Part shown: piece after piece, positions 9,333 through 18,668 of the stretch
How positions within the stretch are numbered: position 1 is the stretch's first letter
How the letters are laid out: each line of letters begins with the position of its first letter
Assembly: GCA_013298695.1 (NCBI GenBank)
Contig: JAAFIS010000012.1
Span: 1 to 64,000 of the forward strand
DNA from: Betaproteobacteria bacterium
GTDB taxonomy: Bacteria > Pseudomonadota > Gammaproteobacteria > Burkholderiales > Casimicrobiaceae
Length of the DNA: 64,000 bases
Direction: 5' to 3'
Position numbers and translations under genes: made by a program
Notes under the pieces: model-generated
What the model was told of the DNA's origin: nothing
Seen by the model: only the letters and a program-made list of their open reading frames with translations
Database searches by the model: none

Positions 9333-9430
9333 GGCGACTTTAAACTCGGAATTAAGAGCCGCAGTTTAGCGCCGAACCCGCGGCTTGAAAGACTGCGTGA
9401 GGTTCGCGCCGCACGGTTGTGAAGCGCGGA

Positions 9431-12136
9431 TCAGCTAACAGCGCGCAGCGGTGCCGGTGATCCAAAACGCTCGCTCAACCACTCGCGCGCAATGGCTTCC
9501 GGCATCGGCATCGATATGCCGTATCCCTGCGCGAAATCACAGCCGTAGTTTTGCAATTGCAGTAGCGAGCCGTTATCTTCAACGCCTTCGGCCACGACGG
9601 TAAGCCCAAGATTGTGTGCCAACGCGATCGTCGATTGAACGATGATCGCGTCCTCGGCGTTTTTACCCATCCGGTGCACGAATGAGTGATCAATCTTTAA
9701 GCCACGAAGAGGCAACCGCCGCAGATACGACAACGAACAAAAACCGACGCCGTAATCATCAATCACAATCGAAAACCCGAGATTGCGGCAATCTGTGAGA
9801 ACCTGCGCGGCGCGATCTTGATTGTGAATGAGTGAGGTTTCGGTGATTTCAAGATCAACCAATCGCGTTGGGATGCCGCTTTGTGCCACCGCGCTTTGCA
9901 AGTGCGCAACGATCGTTGAATCGCCCAGTAGGCGCGGTGAAATATTGATCGAAACACCAACGCCAGGTGCGATTGTCTGCCAGGCGCGACCGGCGCGAGT
10001 GGCGTTGTCAATCACCCACCTCGTAAGCTGACGGATCGAATCCGACATCTCGGCTTTGTGGACGAAGTCTTTGGCCTCAAGGCGACCGTACTCTGGATGA
10101 TTCCAGCGGACTAGCGCCTCCATGCGCACCGGTTTTCGCGTCGTCACGTTAATGAGCGGCTGAAATTCAAGCGTGAGTTCGCCGGATTCAATCGCCGCTG
10201 GAAGGCGTGCGAGCAATCCCAATTTCTTTTTTTCAAACACAACTGTCGCGCGACTAAACAAGCGCGCACCGCCGCCGGTGTTCTTGGCGTGGTACATCGC
10301 CTCATCAGCAGCACGTGAAAGATCAGAGAAGCTCGTTCCATGCGTGGGGAAAATAGCGGCGCCGATACTTGCTGATAGATGGAACTTGCCACCGGCGATC
10401 ACAAACGGTTCGCGCATCGCTTCGATCAAGCCTTCGCATAACTGCATCGCGGATTCAGCGGTGCCGATGTCGCGAGAAAAAATCGAGAACTCATCACCGC
10501 CGAGCCGCGCCGCGACCGCGTTTGTATCCTTGATGGCCAGCTCAAGCCGTCCGCGCATTTGCCGCAACACTTCGTCGCCCGCCGCGTGTCCCAAGGTGTC
10601 GTTAATGTCCTTGAATAAATTGAGATCAATTAGCAGAAGCGTTGCCGGAATTGGTTCGGCGTCGCGCATGCGCGTTGAGCATACGTCTGAAATCTCGGCA
10701 ACCATACGCTGGCGGTTAAGCAAGCCAGTGAGTGGGTCGCGATAGGCCAAGTGTTCGAGCAAAGACTGGTAGCGCTTTTTATCGGTGATGTTGCGCCGTG
10801 CGCCCCACATTCGAACGAGTTTTCCGTCTTCGACGACGCCGAAGAGCGAAAGCGATAGCCAGTTAGCGGGTGCCTCGCCGCGTCCTCGTTGCACCAGTTC
10901 GCGCTCAACCAAACGATAGCCGCGTTCAATCCAATCACGCAGTGAGCTGCCTTTGAAAAGCTCTGGCATTGCATCGGCCAGCGCTCGGCCAATAATGCGT
11001 TCATCGGAGAGCGCATAGTCGCGCATGAAGGCGGGATTTGCGTCGGTCAATCGAGCGTTGGATTTCAGTGCATCGGCTTGTTCAACGGGCGACGTGTGGA
11101 CGTCAATTGGCGGGTCGATGTCAACACACCAAATTGGATCGGGCGAGGCTTGAATGAACGCGCGATGGCGCTCGCGTGTTGCATTGAGTTCGCGCTCAGT
11201 ATTTGTGCGCTGTGCCACTTCTAGGCTCAGTGTCAGTAAGTCAACCGTTGATGACGCGAACGTTTGCTCATCGGCGTGCCACGGGCGAGACTTCTGGCAA
11301 TCTTCGAAGCAAACTACGCCCCACAACGCGCCACGAACGAAAACGGGTACGTCGAGTAACGCGCGGATGCCCGTTTGCTGCACGTAGTCAGGACGAAACT
11401 CGGCAAGCACTTCGTCAACTTCCGCGTTCTCGACGGCAAGCGCTCGACGCATCCGAATGGCTTCCAGATAAATGGGAAACTTTTCGTTGGTGAGTTCGAC
11501 GTTACCGGTGCCGCGGTTCGGATCACGTTTGTCGAACAGAAACTTGCAGCGCAGACGATTGGTTTCTGCATCAACAAATTGCCATAAGCTGGTGCGCGTT
11601 ACTTCGAGCTGTGATGCCGCTTGCTCAAGAATTGCGCGCGCGGATGTTGCGAAACTCTCGGTCGCCACCACGCGTGGGTCGCGAGCCAATGCGAAAAGAC
11701 ATTCGTGATACTGCAGCGATCGTATTTCTCGTTCGGCGCGGTCGGTGAAGTCAGCGAGTGTTCCCACATAGCGAACGCGACCGTCATCAAGCGTCGCGCG
11801 ATCACCTCGGCAGGAGAGCCAGACGACGTGCGCGTTACTTGTGGTGACGCGGAACTCAAGTTCAACGCTTTCGACACCCGCTTCGCACTGCGCGACGAGC
11901 CGCTCCAGTCGTGGGCGGTCTTCCGCTACGACAAATTCAATGAAATCGGAGATCGGCCCGTAATAGCGGCCCGGCCCAAGCCGCTGAAACGCCATAACGT
12001 TGTGATAGAGATCGATGAAGCCATTTGCGGGGAGATAGTCCCATAATCCAATGCCGCCAGCGGCGAGAGCGCGCTGCAGCAGCGGCTCGTTCGCACCGAA
12101 CGGAATTTTTGTGAGCTGAGATATTCTCGACACCAA
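9431..12136 (-). CDS. PAS/GAF/PAS-GGDEF-EAL cyclic-di-GMP signalling protein
   Basis: A 901-residue soluble regulator predicted to make and/or degrade cyclic di-GMP. Order of domains: PAS (about 20-130), GAF (about 145-320), a second PAS (about 325-445, with VRMWGARRNITDKK), GGDEF (about 465-620, signature RLGGDEF at about 545-551) and EAL (about 640-885, EALVRW at about 671). Both signatures are intact. The EAL domain also has NISPRLL, EITETSLI, IDDYGVGFCSLSYLRRLPLRGLKID and VAEGVED, so phosphodiesterase activity is plausible. No membrane segment is seen. It lies inside the phenylacetate region, divergent from paaA, which hints at but does not prove a link. Confidence 0.9.
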   Translation of the reverse strand: MVSRISQLTKIPFGANEPLLQRALAAGGIGLWDYLPANGFIDLYHNVMAFQRLGPGRYYGPISDFIEFVVAEDRPRLERLVAQCEAGVESVELEFRVTTSNAHVVWLSCRGDRATLDDGRVRYVGTLADFTDRAEREIRSLQYHECLFALARDPRVVATESFATSARAILEQAASQLEVTRTSLWQFVDAETNRLRCKFLFDKRDPNRGTGNVELTNEKFPIYLEAIRMRRALAVENAEVDEVLAEFRPDYVQQTGIRALLDVPVFVRGALWGVVCFEDCQKSRPWHADEQTFASSTVDLLTLSLEVAQRTNTERELNATRERHRAFIQASPDPIWCVDIDPPIDVHTSPVEQADALKSNARLTDANPAFMRDYALSDERIIGRALADAMPELFKGSSLRDWIERGYRLVERELVQRGRGEAPANWLSLSLFGVVEDGKLVRMWGARRNITDKKRYQSLLEHLAYRDPLTGLLNRQRMVAEISDVCSTRMRDAEPIPATLLLIDLNLFKDINDTLGHAAGDEVLRQMRGRLELAIKDTNAVAARLGGDEFSIFSRDIGTAESAMQLCEGLIEAMREPFVIAGGKFHLSASIGAAIFPTHGTSFSDLSRAADEAMYHAKNTGGGARLFSRATVVFEKKKLGLLARLPAAIESGELTLEFQPLINVTTRKPVRMEALVRWNHPEYGRLEAKDFVHKAEMSDSIRQLTRWVIDNATRAGRAWQTIAPGVGVSINISPRLLGDSTIVAHLQSAVAQSGIPTRLVDLEITETSLIHNQDRAAQVLTDCRNLGFSIVIDDYGVGFCSLSYLRRLPLRGLKIDHSFVHRMGKNAEDAIIVQSTIALAHNLGLTVVAEGVEDNGSLLQLQNYGCDFAQGYGISMPMPEAIAREWLSERFGSPAPLRAVS

Positions 12137-12330
12137 CCGACCACTCCCTCGTAACGGCAGCAGTTGCCGCTCGACACCAATTACACGCGTGTGTTCGCAG
12201 GCGCATTTGTTTGCGTCTAATGTAGGAGTTCGCGTGCACTTCCTCGCTTGGATATTACATGCGTACAGCGCGCGCGCCTAGTGTCGATTCGTCGTATCCG
12301 ACGTGCGTGGGTAGGGCATGGATAAACCTA

Positions 12331-12359
12331 TTGACTGACCGGTCGGTCGGGAATACTAT
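12331..12359 (+). promoter_or_regulatory. paaA promoter with a probable PaaR operator in its spacer
   Basis: TTGACT (12331-12336) and TACTAT (12354-12359) are separated by exactly 17 bases. The spacer and the end of the -35 box carry a 16-bp near-palindrome, GACTGACCGGTCGGTC (12333-12348), matching its own reverse complement at 14 of 16 positions. An operator there would block polymerase directly. Its form (CCGGTCGG-like) fits TetR-family sites, and a TetR regulator is encoded in the same cluster. The regulator assignment is inferred. Confidence 0.75.
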
Positions 12360-12398
12360 TTCGTTGGTCTTTCTCTCTTCGGCACCGCCTGGTCAACG

Positions 12399-13433
12399 AT
12401 GTATACCCAAAGCTTTGATACCCAAACAAACGCGAAGGTTGAGCGCGCAAACTCGGATTCTCGAGAAGACGCATTTCTCGCACGCATCCGACGCGACGAG
12501 AAAATCGAGCCGCAGGATTGGATGCCTGACGCGTATAAGAAAACGCTGGTGCGACAAATCTCTCAGCACGCGCATTCCGAAGTCGTCGGGATGCTGCCCG
12601 AAGGCGGCTGGATTACGCGCGCGCCGTCGTTAAAACGCAAGGAAATCTTGCTAGCGAAGGTTCAGGATGAAGGTGGCCACGGTCTCTATCTTTACTCGGC
12701 TGCGGAAACGCTAGGCGTGACCCGAGACGAGTTGGTTGACGCGCTGCATTCGGGAAAAGCAAAGTATTCCAGCATCTTCAATTACGAGACGAAGACGTGG
12801 GCTGACATCGGGATTATTGGTTGGCTGGTCGACGGCGCGGCGATCATGAATCAAGTGCCACTTTGTCGATGCAGTTATGGCCCTTACGCGCGCGCGATGA
12901 TTCGAATTTGTAAAGAGGAATCGTTTCATCAGCGCCAAGGTTTCGACATCGTGCACGCACTCTGCAAAGGCGCTGCGGCGCAAAAGGCGATGGCGCAAGA
13001 ATCGCTTAACCGCTGGTGGTGGCCAACGCTGATGATGTTTGGTCCCCACGACTCGGACTCGACCCATTCCGGGCAAGCGGCTGAGTACGGCATCAAACGC
13101 CTGAGCAACGATGAATTGCGGCAGAAGTTTGTTGACGTGACGGTTGCTCAAGCCGAGTTCCTCGGGCTCACGATTCCTGATCCTGCCCTGGTGTGGAATG
13201 CTGAGCGCGGTCACTATGATTTTGGTTCGATTGATTGGGATGAATTTTGGAAAGTGGTGAACGGCGAAGGCCCGTGCAATGAATCGCGAATGCAGGATCG
13301 AGTCAGTGCGTTCGAAAACGGGCGCTGGGTGCGTGAAGCGGCGAGTGCACACGCGACGAAACGCGCCGAACGCGCGCTCGCGGCGGTCGCTGCCAAAGCT
13401 CCAGTTACAACGCACGACCCGGTCGCGGCATGA
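12399..13433 (+). CDS. paaA: 1,2-phenylacetyl-CoA epoxidase, catalytic subunit PaaA
   Basis: PaaA is the di-iron monooxygenase subunit that epoxidises phenylacetyl-CoA. The 344-residue protein starts MYTQSFDTQ and contains [44 protein letters not shown] (iron ligands E..H) and [19 protein letters not shown] (E..H ligands). These are characteristic of the subunit. About 30 Ala-rich residues at the C terminus extend beyond the usual ~310-330 residues. It heads paaABCE behind a strong-looking promoter, and its TGA overlaps the paaB ATG (ATGA). Confidence 0.96.
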   Translation: MYTQSFDTQTNAKVERANSDSREDAFLARIRRDEKIEPQDWMPDAYKKTLVRQISQHAHSEVVGMLPEGGWITRAPSLKRKEILLAKVQDEGGHGLYLYSAAETLGVTRDELVDALHSGKAKYSSIFNYETKTWADIGIIGWLVDGAAIMNQVPLCRCSYGPYARAMIRICKEESFHQRQGFDIVHALCKGAAAQKAMAQESLNRWWWPTLMMFGPHDSDSTHSGQAAEYGIKRLSNDELRQKFVDVTVAQAEFLGLTIPDPALVWNAERGHYDFGSIDWDEFWKVVNGEGPCNESRMQDRVSAFENGRWVREAASAHATKRAERALAAVAAKAPVTTHDPVAA

Positions 13434-13744
13434 ACGCTAGCGCGCCACCAGAATCGCCACCGGTCCACGACTGGCCCCTGTTTGAAGTGTTCGTGCGTTC
13501 AAAGCAAGGGCTCGATCACAAACATGTTGGCAGTTTGCATGCGAGTGATGCTGCGCACGCGATCACTTTGGCCCGAGATGTGTATACGCGACGGCAAGAA
13601 GGTGTCTCGATTTGGGTTGTTCCATCGGGCGCGATTACCGCAAGCGATCCGCAACTAAAGGCCGATAACTTTGACCCGATGGCCAACAAAATTTACCGCC
13701 ATCCGACGTTCTACGACATCCCAAATGAAATCGGGCACATGTAA
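13430..13744 (+). CDS. paaB: 1,2-phenylacetyl-CoA epoxidase subunit PaaB
   Basis: A small structural subunit (104 residues) of the PaaABCE complex. Family features are [50 protein letters not shown] and the C-terminal [18 protein letters not shown]. It starts four bases before the end of paaA and shares one base with paaC, so the three genes are translationally coupled. Confidence 0.95.
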   Translation: MNASAPPESPPVHDWPLFEVFVRSKQGLDHKHVGSLHASDAAHAITLARDVYTRRQEGVSIWVVPSGAITASDPQLKADNFDPMANKIYRHPTFYDIPNEIGHM

Positions 13745-14487
13745 TGATTGCGCAGGGTTCGGTCGGCAGCGTAGCTGTGCGTATGGGAACGCTGCTTCAG
13801 CTGGCAGACACCTGCCTGCTGTGGGGGCATCGTTTGAGCGAATGGTGTGGCCACGGCCCGCAGCTAGAGGAAGACATCGCCCTTACTAACACCGCGCTTG
13901 ATGTGCTCGGTCAGGCGCGATTTTTATACTCGCTGCATGCCGCTCGCCTGGGCGACGGCACCACCGAAGATGATCTCGCGTATTTTCGCGATGCAGATGA
14001 GTTCCAGAACGTAGCGCTCGCTGAGGTGGCTAACGGCGATTACGCGCAGACCATTTCGCGCTCTCTGTTTCTTTCTGCGTGGATAGTGCCTGTTTGGTCG
14101 CAACTTGCGTCTTCTGAAGACTTGCCCCTCGCTGCGTTCGCCCGCGAAGCCATCAAGGCCAGCCGCGCGCAACTTCGCCACGCTACCGACTGGACGATTC
14201 GCTTTGGTGACGGCACTTCCGAATCGCGGCAACGCATTGAGCGCGCACTTGAAACGCTCGCCCATTACCTGCCCGAGCTCGTAGCAACAACGCTCGACCA
14301 TGTTGATAGGGATGCGCTGGTACGTGATTGGCTAACTACGGTTAATTCGGTTTTTCGCGAGGCAACACTCAAGGAAATCTCGAACGACGAACTTTCGAAC
14401 GTAGTCCTACTCGACCGCACGCCTCGCCAACGGTTGCTTGCAGAAATGCAGTCGTTAGCACGCGAACATCCTGGTGCATCGTGGTGA
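13744..14487 (+). CDS. paaC: 1,2-phenylacetyl-CoA epoxidase subunit PaaC
   Basis: PaaC is the non-catalytic ferritin-like partner of PaaA; the two form the structural core of the epoxidase. The 247 residues show LADTCLLWGHRLSEWCGHGPQLEEDIALTN, ALDVLGQARFLY, AYFRDADEF-like YFRDADEFQNV, and HATDWTIRFGDGTSESRQRIERAL. The C terminus (SLAREHPGASW) matches the usual PaaC end, so the gene is not fused or truncated. In most clusters paaD follows; here only 70 non-coding bases precede paaE. Confidence 0.95.
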   Translation: MIAQGSVGSVAVRMGTLLQLADTCLLWGHRLSEWCGHGPQLEEDIALTNTALDVLGQARFLYSLHAARLGDGTTEDDLAYFRDADEFQNVALAEVANGDYAQTISRSLFLSAWIVPVWSQLASSEDLPLAAFAREAIKASRAQLRHATDWTIRFGDGTSESRQRIERALETLAHYLPELVATTLDHVDRDALVRDWLTTVNSVFREATLKEISNDELSNVVLLDRTPRQRLLAEMQSLAREHPGASW

Positions 14488-14557
14488 TTGTTTGTAGGCG
14501 GAAAGTAGCACGGCTCTGGGTTCACCAAACGCGAAAGCAGCTTGCGGGTTATCGCGC

Positions 14558-15661
14558 ATGAGCAAACATTTTTATCCGCTCACGATTGCTGACGTCCGCC
14601 GCGAAACCGCGGATTGCGTGTCGATTGCGTTTGATGTTCCGCTCGCGCTACGGGAGATTTTTTCGTACCGCGCGGGTCAATATGTCAACCTGCGCGCGGC
14701 GGTCAACGGTGAGCGTTTGCAGCGATCTTATTCGTTGTGTTCCGCGCCGCAATCGGGCGAGTGGCGCGTCGCCATCAAGCGGGTTGCCGACGGTCGATTT
14801 TCAAGCTATGCAAATAGCGTGTTGAAAGTGGGGGACGCCATTGATGTCATGCCGCCCGATGGAAAATTTTGTTTTGCAGCCGATGATGCGAACGAGGTTC
14901 GTCACATGACTTGCGTCGCTGCGGGCAGCGGAATCACGCCAATACTTTCCATTTTGCACACGGCGCTCGCAAGCTCCCCCAATCTCCACGCAACGCTCAT
15001 CTATGGCAATCGACGCGTTCGCGACATCATGTTCAAGGAGGACATCGCCGATCTGCGAGATCGCTTTTTGGCGCGCTTTCAAGTGATGAACGTTTTGTCT
15101 CAAGAACCGTCTGATATCGCCGACTTTATTGGGCGTATAGATCGGAAAAAGATACTTTCGATAATTAATAAAAACACGACCATCGCCCAAACAAATAGAG
15201 CTTACATTTGTGGGCCTGATTCGATGGCGACAGACGTTGTTGCGGCATTGAAGGAATCTGGAGTGACTGCGTCCACGATTCATCGCGAACTATTTGGCGT
15301 TACCGAAACGCAACGACGCACCACTGCAAACTCAACGTCCCGATCAACCCCATCGAGCGCGCCCGAGACTGCCGCAGCCTGCGCAGTCGTCGAAGTCATC
15401 GCCGACGGTATCGCTCGTGAGCTGCGCGTTCCGTTCGTGGGCCAATCCATTCTTGAAGCGTCGCTCGGTGCGAGTATTGATGCGCCGTTTGCTTGTAAGG
15501 CCGGTGTTTGCTGCACTTGCCGCGCGCGGGTGCTTGAAGGTGAAGTCAAAATGGATGCGAACTACACGCTTGAACAACACGAAGTCAACCGCGGCTTCGT
15601 GCTCACTTGTCAAGCGCACCCCGTTAGTGATCGTGTACGAATCTCGTACGACGCGCGCTAG
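14558..15661 (+). CDS. paaE: 1,2-phenylacetyl-CoA epoxidase reductase subunit PaaE
   Basis: PaaE carries electrons from NADPH to PaaA. The 367-residue protein has an FAD-binding domain (RSYSLCSAP at about 55-63), a nucleotide-binding domain (AAGSGITPILSIL, YGNRRVRDIMF, YICGPDSM) and a C-terminal plant-type 2Fe-2S ferredoxin. The cluster ligands are visible in CKAGVCCTC and the later LTCQAHP. The linker (about 250-275) is Thr/Ser/Ala-rich. It starts 70 bp after paaC, with paaD missing from its usual place. Confidence 0.95.
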   Translation: MSKHFYPLTIADVRRETADCVSIAFDVPLALREIFSYRAGQYVNLRAAVNGERLQRSYSLCSAPQSGEWRVAIKRVADGRFSSYANSVLKVGDAIDVMPPDGKFCFAADDANEVRHMTCVAAGSGITPILSILHTALASSPNLHATLIYGNRRVRDIMFKEDIADLRDRFLARFQVMNVLSQEPSDIADFIGRIDRKKILSIINKNTTIAQTNRAYICGPDSMATDVVAALKESGVTASTIHRELFGVTETQRRTTANSTSRSTPSSAPETAAACAVVEVIADGIARELRVPFVGQSILEASLGASIDAPFACKAGVCCTCRARVLEGEVKMDANYTLEQHEVNRGFVLTCQAHPVSDRVRISYDAR

Positions 15662-15705
15662 GCGTTGCCAGCAAACTACGGCGTCGCCAAACCTACAATC
15701 ACAGC

Positions 15706-16374
15706 ATGCCACGAGGAATATCCGCCGAACACGCGCTGCAACGCGAGACGATGCTGAACATCGCAGCCGATGCCTTTGCTGAGCTCGGCTATCCCAGCGC
15801 CACGATGGCAGAAATTGCGCGGCGCTGTGGCGTGTCGAAAAGCCTGCTCTATCACTACTATCCGTCGAAAGACGCGATGTTGTTTGACATGCTTACCACG
15901 TACATGGAGAAGCTACGCGAGCTGGTCGAAAGTGTCTCGCCGCTTAATTTGGACGTGCGCGATGCGCTCGCCGAAACCGTGCGCCGATTCGTTCGTGAAT
16001 ATGAGCACTCGCGAACTCGCCACATTGTGTTGCTCAATGATGTGAAGTTTTTGCCGGACACCGAGCGAGAGACTGTGCTCAATCTTGAGCGCATCGTGGT
16101 GCAGCGCTTCGCTGACTTGATAGCTCGGACTTACAACACCGATGCCAGCCGTGCAAAAGTGCTCACGATGTGTGTGTTCGGAATGATCAACTGGACTTTC
16201 ACCTGGCTGCGTCCCGGCGGTCCGATAAGCTACCCACAATTTGCTGAAACCGTCGTCGGCATGCTCGAAGGCGGACTCAACGGAGGCGCCGAGCGCCTGC
16301 AGGCGTTTGCGCCGCACGTCGAACAACAGCGCGAGACAAAAAGCGGCGTTGAATCGGCCGCGCGAATCGCATAA
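15706..16374 (+). CDS. paaR: TetR-family regulator, probable PaaR
   Basis: A 222-residue repressor of the TetR family. The N-terminal helix-turn-helix reads MLNIAADAFAELGYPSATMAEIARRCGVSKSLLYHYYPSKDAMLFDML (about 11-60). The C-terminal ligand domain is all helical (MCVFGMINWTFTWLRPGGPISYPQFAETVVGMLEGGL). Betaproteobacterial paa clusters are typically controlled by TetR-type PaaR, with phenylacetyl-CoA as inducer, rather than GntR-type PaaX. The position after paaE and the palindrome in the paaA promoter support that role. The name rests on context and family. Confidence 0.82.
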   Translation: MPRGISAEHALQRETMLNIAADAFAELGYPSATMAEIARRCGVSKSLLYHYYPSKDAMLFDMLTTYMEKLRELVESVSPLNLDVRDALAETVRRFVREYEHSRTRHIVLLNDVKFLPDTERETVLNLERIVVQRFADLIARTYNTDASRAKVLTMCVFGMINWTFTWLRPGGPISYPQFAETVVGMLEGGLNGGAERLQAFAPHVEQQRETKSGVESAARIA

Positions 16375-16403
16375 TCACTACTCAAAATTCAATGTTGCCA
16401 TCC

Positions 16404-17189
16404 ATGTCTGAAGCTCTTGTCACCGTCGAAAAACTCACGCAACCTGCGAAGGTGGCACTGATACGTTTCAATCGCCCTAAAGTGATGAATGCGCTCAACG
16501 ATGCTTTGTGCAAAGAGCTCGAAGGCGTACTGCACTCGCTCGATGCCGATCCTGAAGTGCATGTGATTGTGGTCACAGGCAACGAAAAAGCATTCGCTGC
16601 TGGCGCCGACATCGCCGCGATGGCCGAGTTCACTTATGGCGACGTCTACAACCAAAACTACATCACTAAATATTGGGAAGCGGCGCGCAGCGTGCGCAAG
16701 CCGCTCATCGCTGCAGTTTCTGGCTATGCGCTCGGCGGCGGTTGTGAATTCGCGATGATGTGCGACATCATCATCGCCGCCGACAACGCGAAATTTGGTC
16801 AACCCGAAATCACGATTGGAACGATTCCTGGTATGGGCGGCACGCAGCGCCTACCGCGCGCAGTCGGCAAAGCCAAGGCCATGGAATGGTGTTTAACGGG
16901 TCGCTTCTTCACGGCGCAGGAAGCAGAAGTCGCAGGTTTGGTTGCGCGAGTTGTTCCGGCCGACAAACTCATGGAGGACGTCCTCGCCACCGCAGGAAAA
17001 ATTGCAAGCTACTCGTTGCCGGCGGTGCTCAAAGTCAAAGAGACCATTAACGCCGCCTTTGAAACCACACTCGCGCAAGGCCTGCAATTTGAACGCCGCG
17101 AATTTCACGGCACTTTCGCGCTCGAGGATCAGAAGGAAGGCATGAAAGCGTTCGTCGAAAAACGCGCGCCGCAATTTAAACATCGATAG
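16404..17189 (+). CDS. paaF: Enoyl-CoA hydratase, probable PaaF
   Basis: A crotonase-fold hydratase of 261 residues. Visible motifs are the CoA pocket AFAAGADIAAMAE with catalytic-loop segment VSGYALGGGCEFAMMCDIIIA, GQPEITIGTIPGMGGTQRLPRAVG carrying the catalytic Glu, and the C-terminal EGMKAFVEKRAPQFKHR. Proximity to paaR and paaE suggests the 2,3-dehydroadipyl-CoA hydratase PaaF of the same pathway, but general short-chain enoyl-CoA hydratases look very similar. ATG 16404 (MSEALVTVEKL) is preferred; ATG 16392 would add four residues. It starts 29 bp after paaR. Confidence 0.8.
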   Translation: MSEALVTVEKLTQPAKVALIRFNRPKVMNALNDALCKELEGVLHSLDADPEVHVIVVTGNEKAFAAGADIAAMAEFTYGDVYNQNYITKYWEAARSVRKPLIAAVSGYALGGGCEFAMMCDIIIAADNAKFGQPEITIGTIPGMGGTQRLPRAVGKAKAMEWCLTGRFFTAQEAEVAGLVARVVPADKLMEDVLATAGKIASYSLPAVLKVKETINAAFETTLAQGLQFERREFHGTFALEDQKEGMKAFVEKRAPQFKHR

Positions 17190-17200
17190 ATCGGCGCGCC

Positions 17201-17716
17201 GTGACACAAAAAGTTTTCGGGTTTGCCGGCTGGTCGGGTTCGGGCAAAACAACGCTTATCGAACAAATCGTTGCGCACATCTCGGCGGGCGGACATCGTG
17301 TCTCCCTGATCAAACACGCGCATCACGAATTTGATGTCGACGTTCCAGGGAAAGATTCGTATCGTCACCGGCAGGCTGGCGCAAACGAGGTTTTGGTGAC
17401 CAGCGCCCGGCGTTTTGCGTTAATGCGCGAGCTACGCGGGGATCAAGAGCTAAGCTGGCAGGAAGCGGTTGCGCAACTTTCGCCCTGTGATCTCGTATTG
17501 ATTGAGGGATTCAAGCGTGCGCCCATTCCCAAGCTTGAAATCTGGCGCGCGGAAGTCGGCAAACCACTGTTATTCCCAACCGACGCGCACATTCAGGCGA
17601 TTGCTTCTGACGACCCGCTTCCCAGCGGGCTGCTGGAACCTAAGGGGCGTCGCTTTAGTCTCACCGATATCGCGGCAATTTCGGACTTTATCCGGCAAAA
17701 CGCGAGGGCTATCTAG
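17201..17716 (+). CDS. mobB: Molybdopterin-guanine dinucleotide biosynthesis protein MobB
   Basis: A 171-residue P-loop GTPase thought to assist MobA in attaching GMP to molybdopterin. Walker A is GWSGSGKTT (about 10-18). IKHAHHEFDVDVPGKDSYRHRQAGANEVLV and DLVLIEGFKRAPIPKLEIWR are family hallmarks, and SLTDIAAISDFI is the usual C-terminal segment. The start is GTG at 17201, 11 bases after the hydratase stop, so they may be co-transcribed by read-through. No molybdoenzyme is in the window. Confidence 0.92.
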   Translation: MTQKVFGFAGWSGSGKTTLIEQIVAHISAGGHRVSLIKHAHHEFDVDVPGKDSYRHRQAGANEVLVTSARRFALMRELRGDQELSWQEAVAQLSPCDLVLIEGFKRAPIPKLEIWRAEVGKPLLFPTDAHIQAIASDDPLPSGLLEPKGRRFSLTDIAAISDFIRQNARAI

Positions 17717-17861
17717 ACGCGAAATTGCGTCGCCGTTGTTTAAGTGTTGCGGCATTGCAACGCAGCAAATCGGCAACATTTCGACCCTGATTTTTTGGAT
17801 TTTCTGGCGTCCTGCGCGATTTTTATTTGACATCGAAACCCCGAAAGCGCAACATCGTTTT

Positions 17862-18566
17862 ATGTTCACGTCATCGCACACCAAAACCCGCAGCGCTCGC
17901 ACTCAGCGCGACTGGGTACTTGCGTGCGCGCTCTCGGCGGCATCGCTTTTCAGCGGCTCAGCTTTTTCCCAAGACAGCGGTTTTTTCACTGGGTTGCGGC
18001 TCGTCCCGCAGGCCAACAGCGCCGCTGCGGGCGCTTGGACCTTCGCCGCACCAGGGCTCAAGCTCGGACAAGCGCTGGAGTTTTCGCGACCCGCTGAATC
18101 CAGCAACCCAATTCCAAACGCGGCAACTGCGTTTGGCGGCTACCAGTTTAATTCCGGGCTCACCCTAGGTGCTGCCCTCAACACCTCGTCCGGCGCGTCA
18201 ACGCTCAATTTTGGCGGCGCGCCGAGCGACGGCGTCGGGATTCGCTTCGACGCCGCACGCTGGACGCTGCCTGCGCCAACAAGCAATGTGAACGTTGACG
18301 TGGTGTCCGCGTTTAATTACAGAAACTATCTTTCTGTTTACGGCAAAGTGGGCGTCGGCCGAACTGACGCGAAACCCGGCGAGGTCAGCTTTATTCCTGG
18401 CCAACCTGAGCGCACCGCGCTTTCGTACGGCGTTGGCGTGCGCTACGATTTTTCGCCGAATATTGGTCTGAAATTCGAGCTCTCGCGCGGCACTCGCTTC
18501 GGCACCAGCTTGAAAACCTACGACGAACCCGATTCGTTAAATGTCGGTGTTCGCTGGTCGTTTTAG
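17862..18566 (+). CDS. Outer-membrane beta-barrel protein
   Basis: A 234-residue exported protein. A signal peptide with a hydrophobic core (WVLACALSAASLFSGSAFSQ) ends at about residue 35. The rest has short alternating strands (YGVGVRYDFSPNIGLKFELSRG) and ends SLNVGVRWSF, the terminal Phe being the usual barrel-insertion signal. This resembles small OmpA/OmpW-like barrels, with no periplasmic domain. A longer in-frame extension to 17502 overlaps mobB and was rejected because the signal peptide begins near ATG 17862. A good terminator follows. The function is unknown. Confidence 0.8.
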   Translation: MFTSSHTKTRSARTQRDWVLACALSAASLFSGSAFSQDSGFFTGLRLVPQANSAAAGAWTFAAPGLKLGQALEFSRPAESSNPIPNAATAFGGYQFNSGLTLGAALNTSSGASTLNFGGAPSDGVGIRFDAARWTLPAPTSNVNVDVVSAFNYRNYLSVYGKVGVGRTDAKPGEVSFIPGQPERTALSYGVGVRYDFSPNIGLKFELSRGTRFGTSLKTYDEPDSLNVGVRWSF

Positions 18567-18587
18567 AACGAATTTTTCATGCTCCGC

Positions 18588-18611
18588 AAAGCCACCTTTG
18601 GGTGGCTTTTT
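18588..18611 (+). terminator. Intrinsic terminator after the beta-barrel gene
   Basis: AAAGCCACC-TTTG-GGTGGCTTTTT forms a stable stem with a terminal T run 21 bases after the stop codon. Confidence 0.88.
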
Positions 18612-18668
18612 GTTTTCTACTTTGCCAGTAAAACACCTATTTATTTGGGCTGGTGACTTAATAATCAC

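Noticed and set aside
17827-17855. TTGACA as -35 box for the outer-membrane protein gene
   Set aside because: The matching -10 position reads CAACAT, a poor match, so the promoter was not called.
17502-17861. N-terminal extension of the outer-membrane protein frame
   Set aside because: It overlaps mobB in another frame, and the signal peptide starts at ATG 17862.
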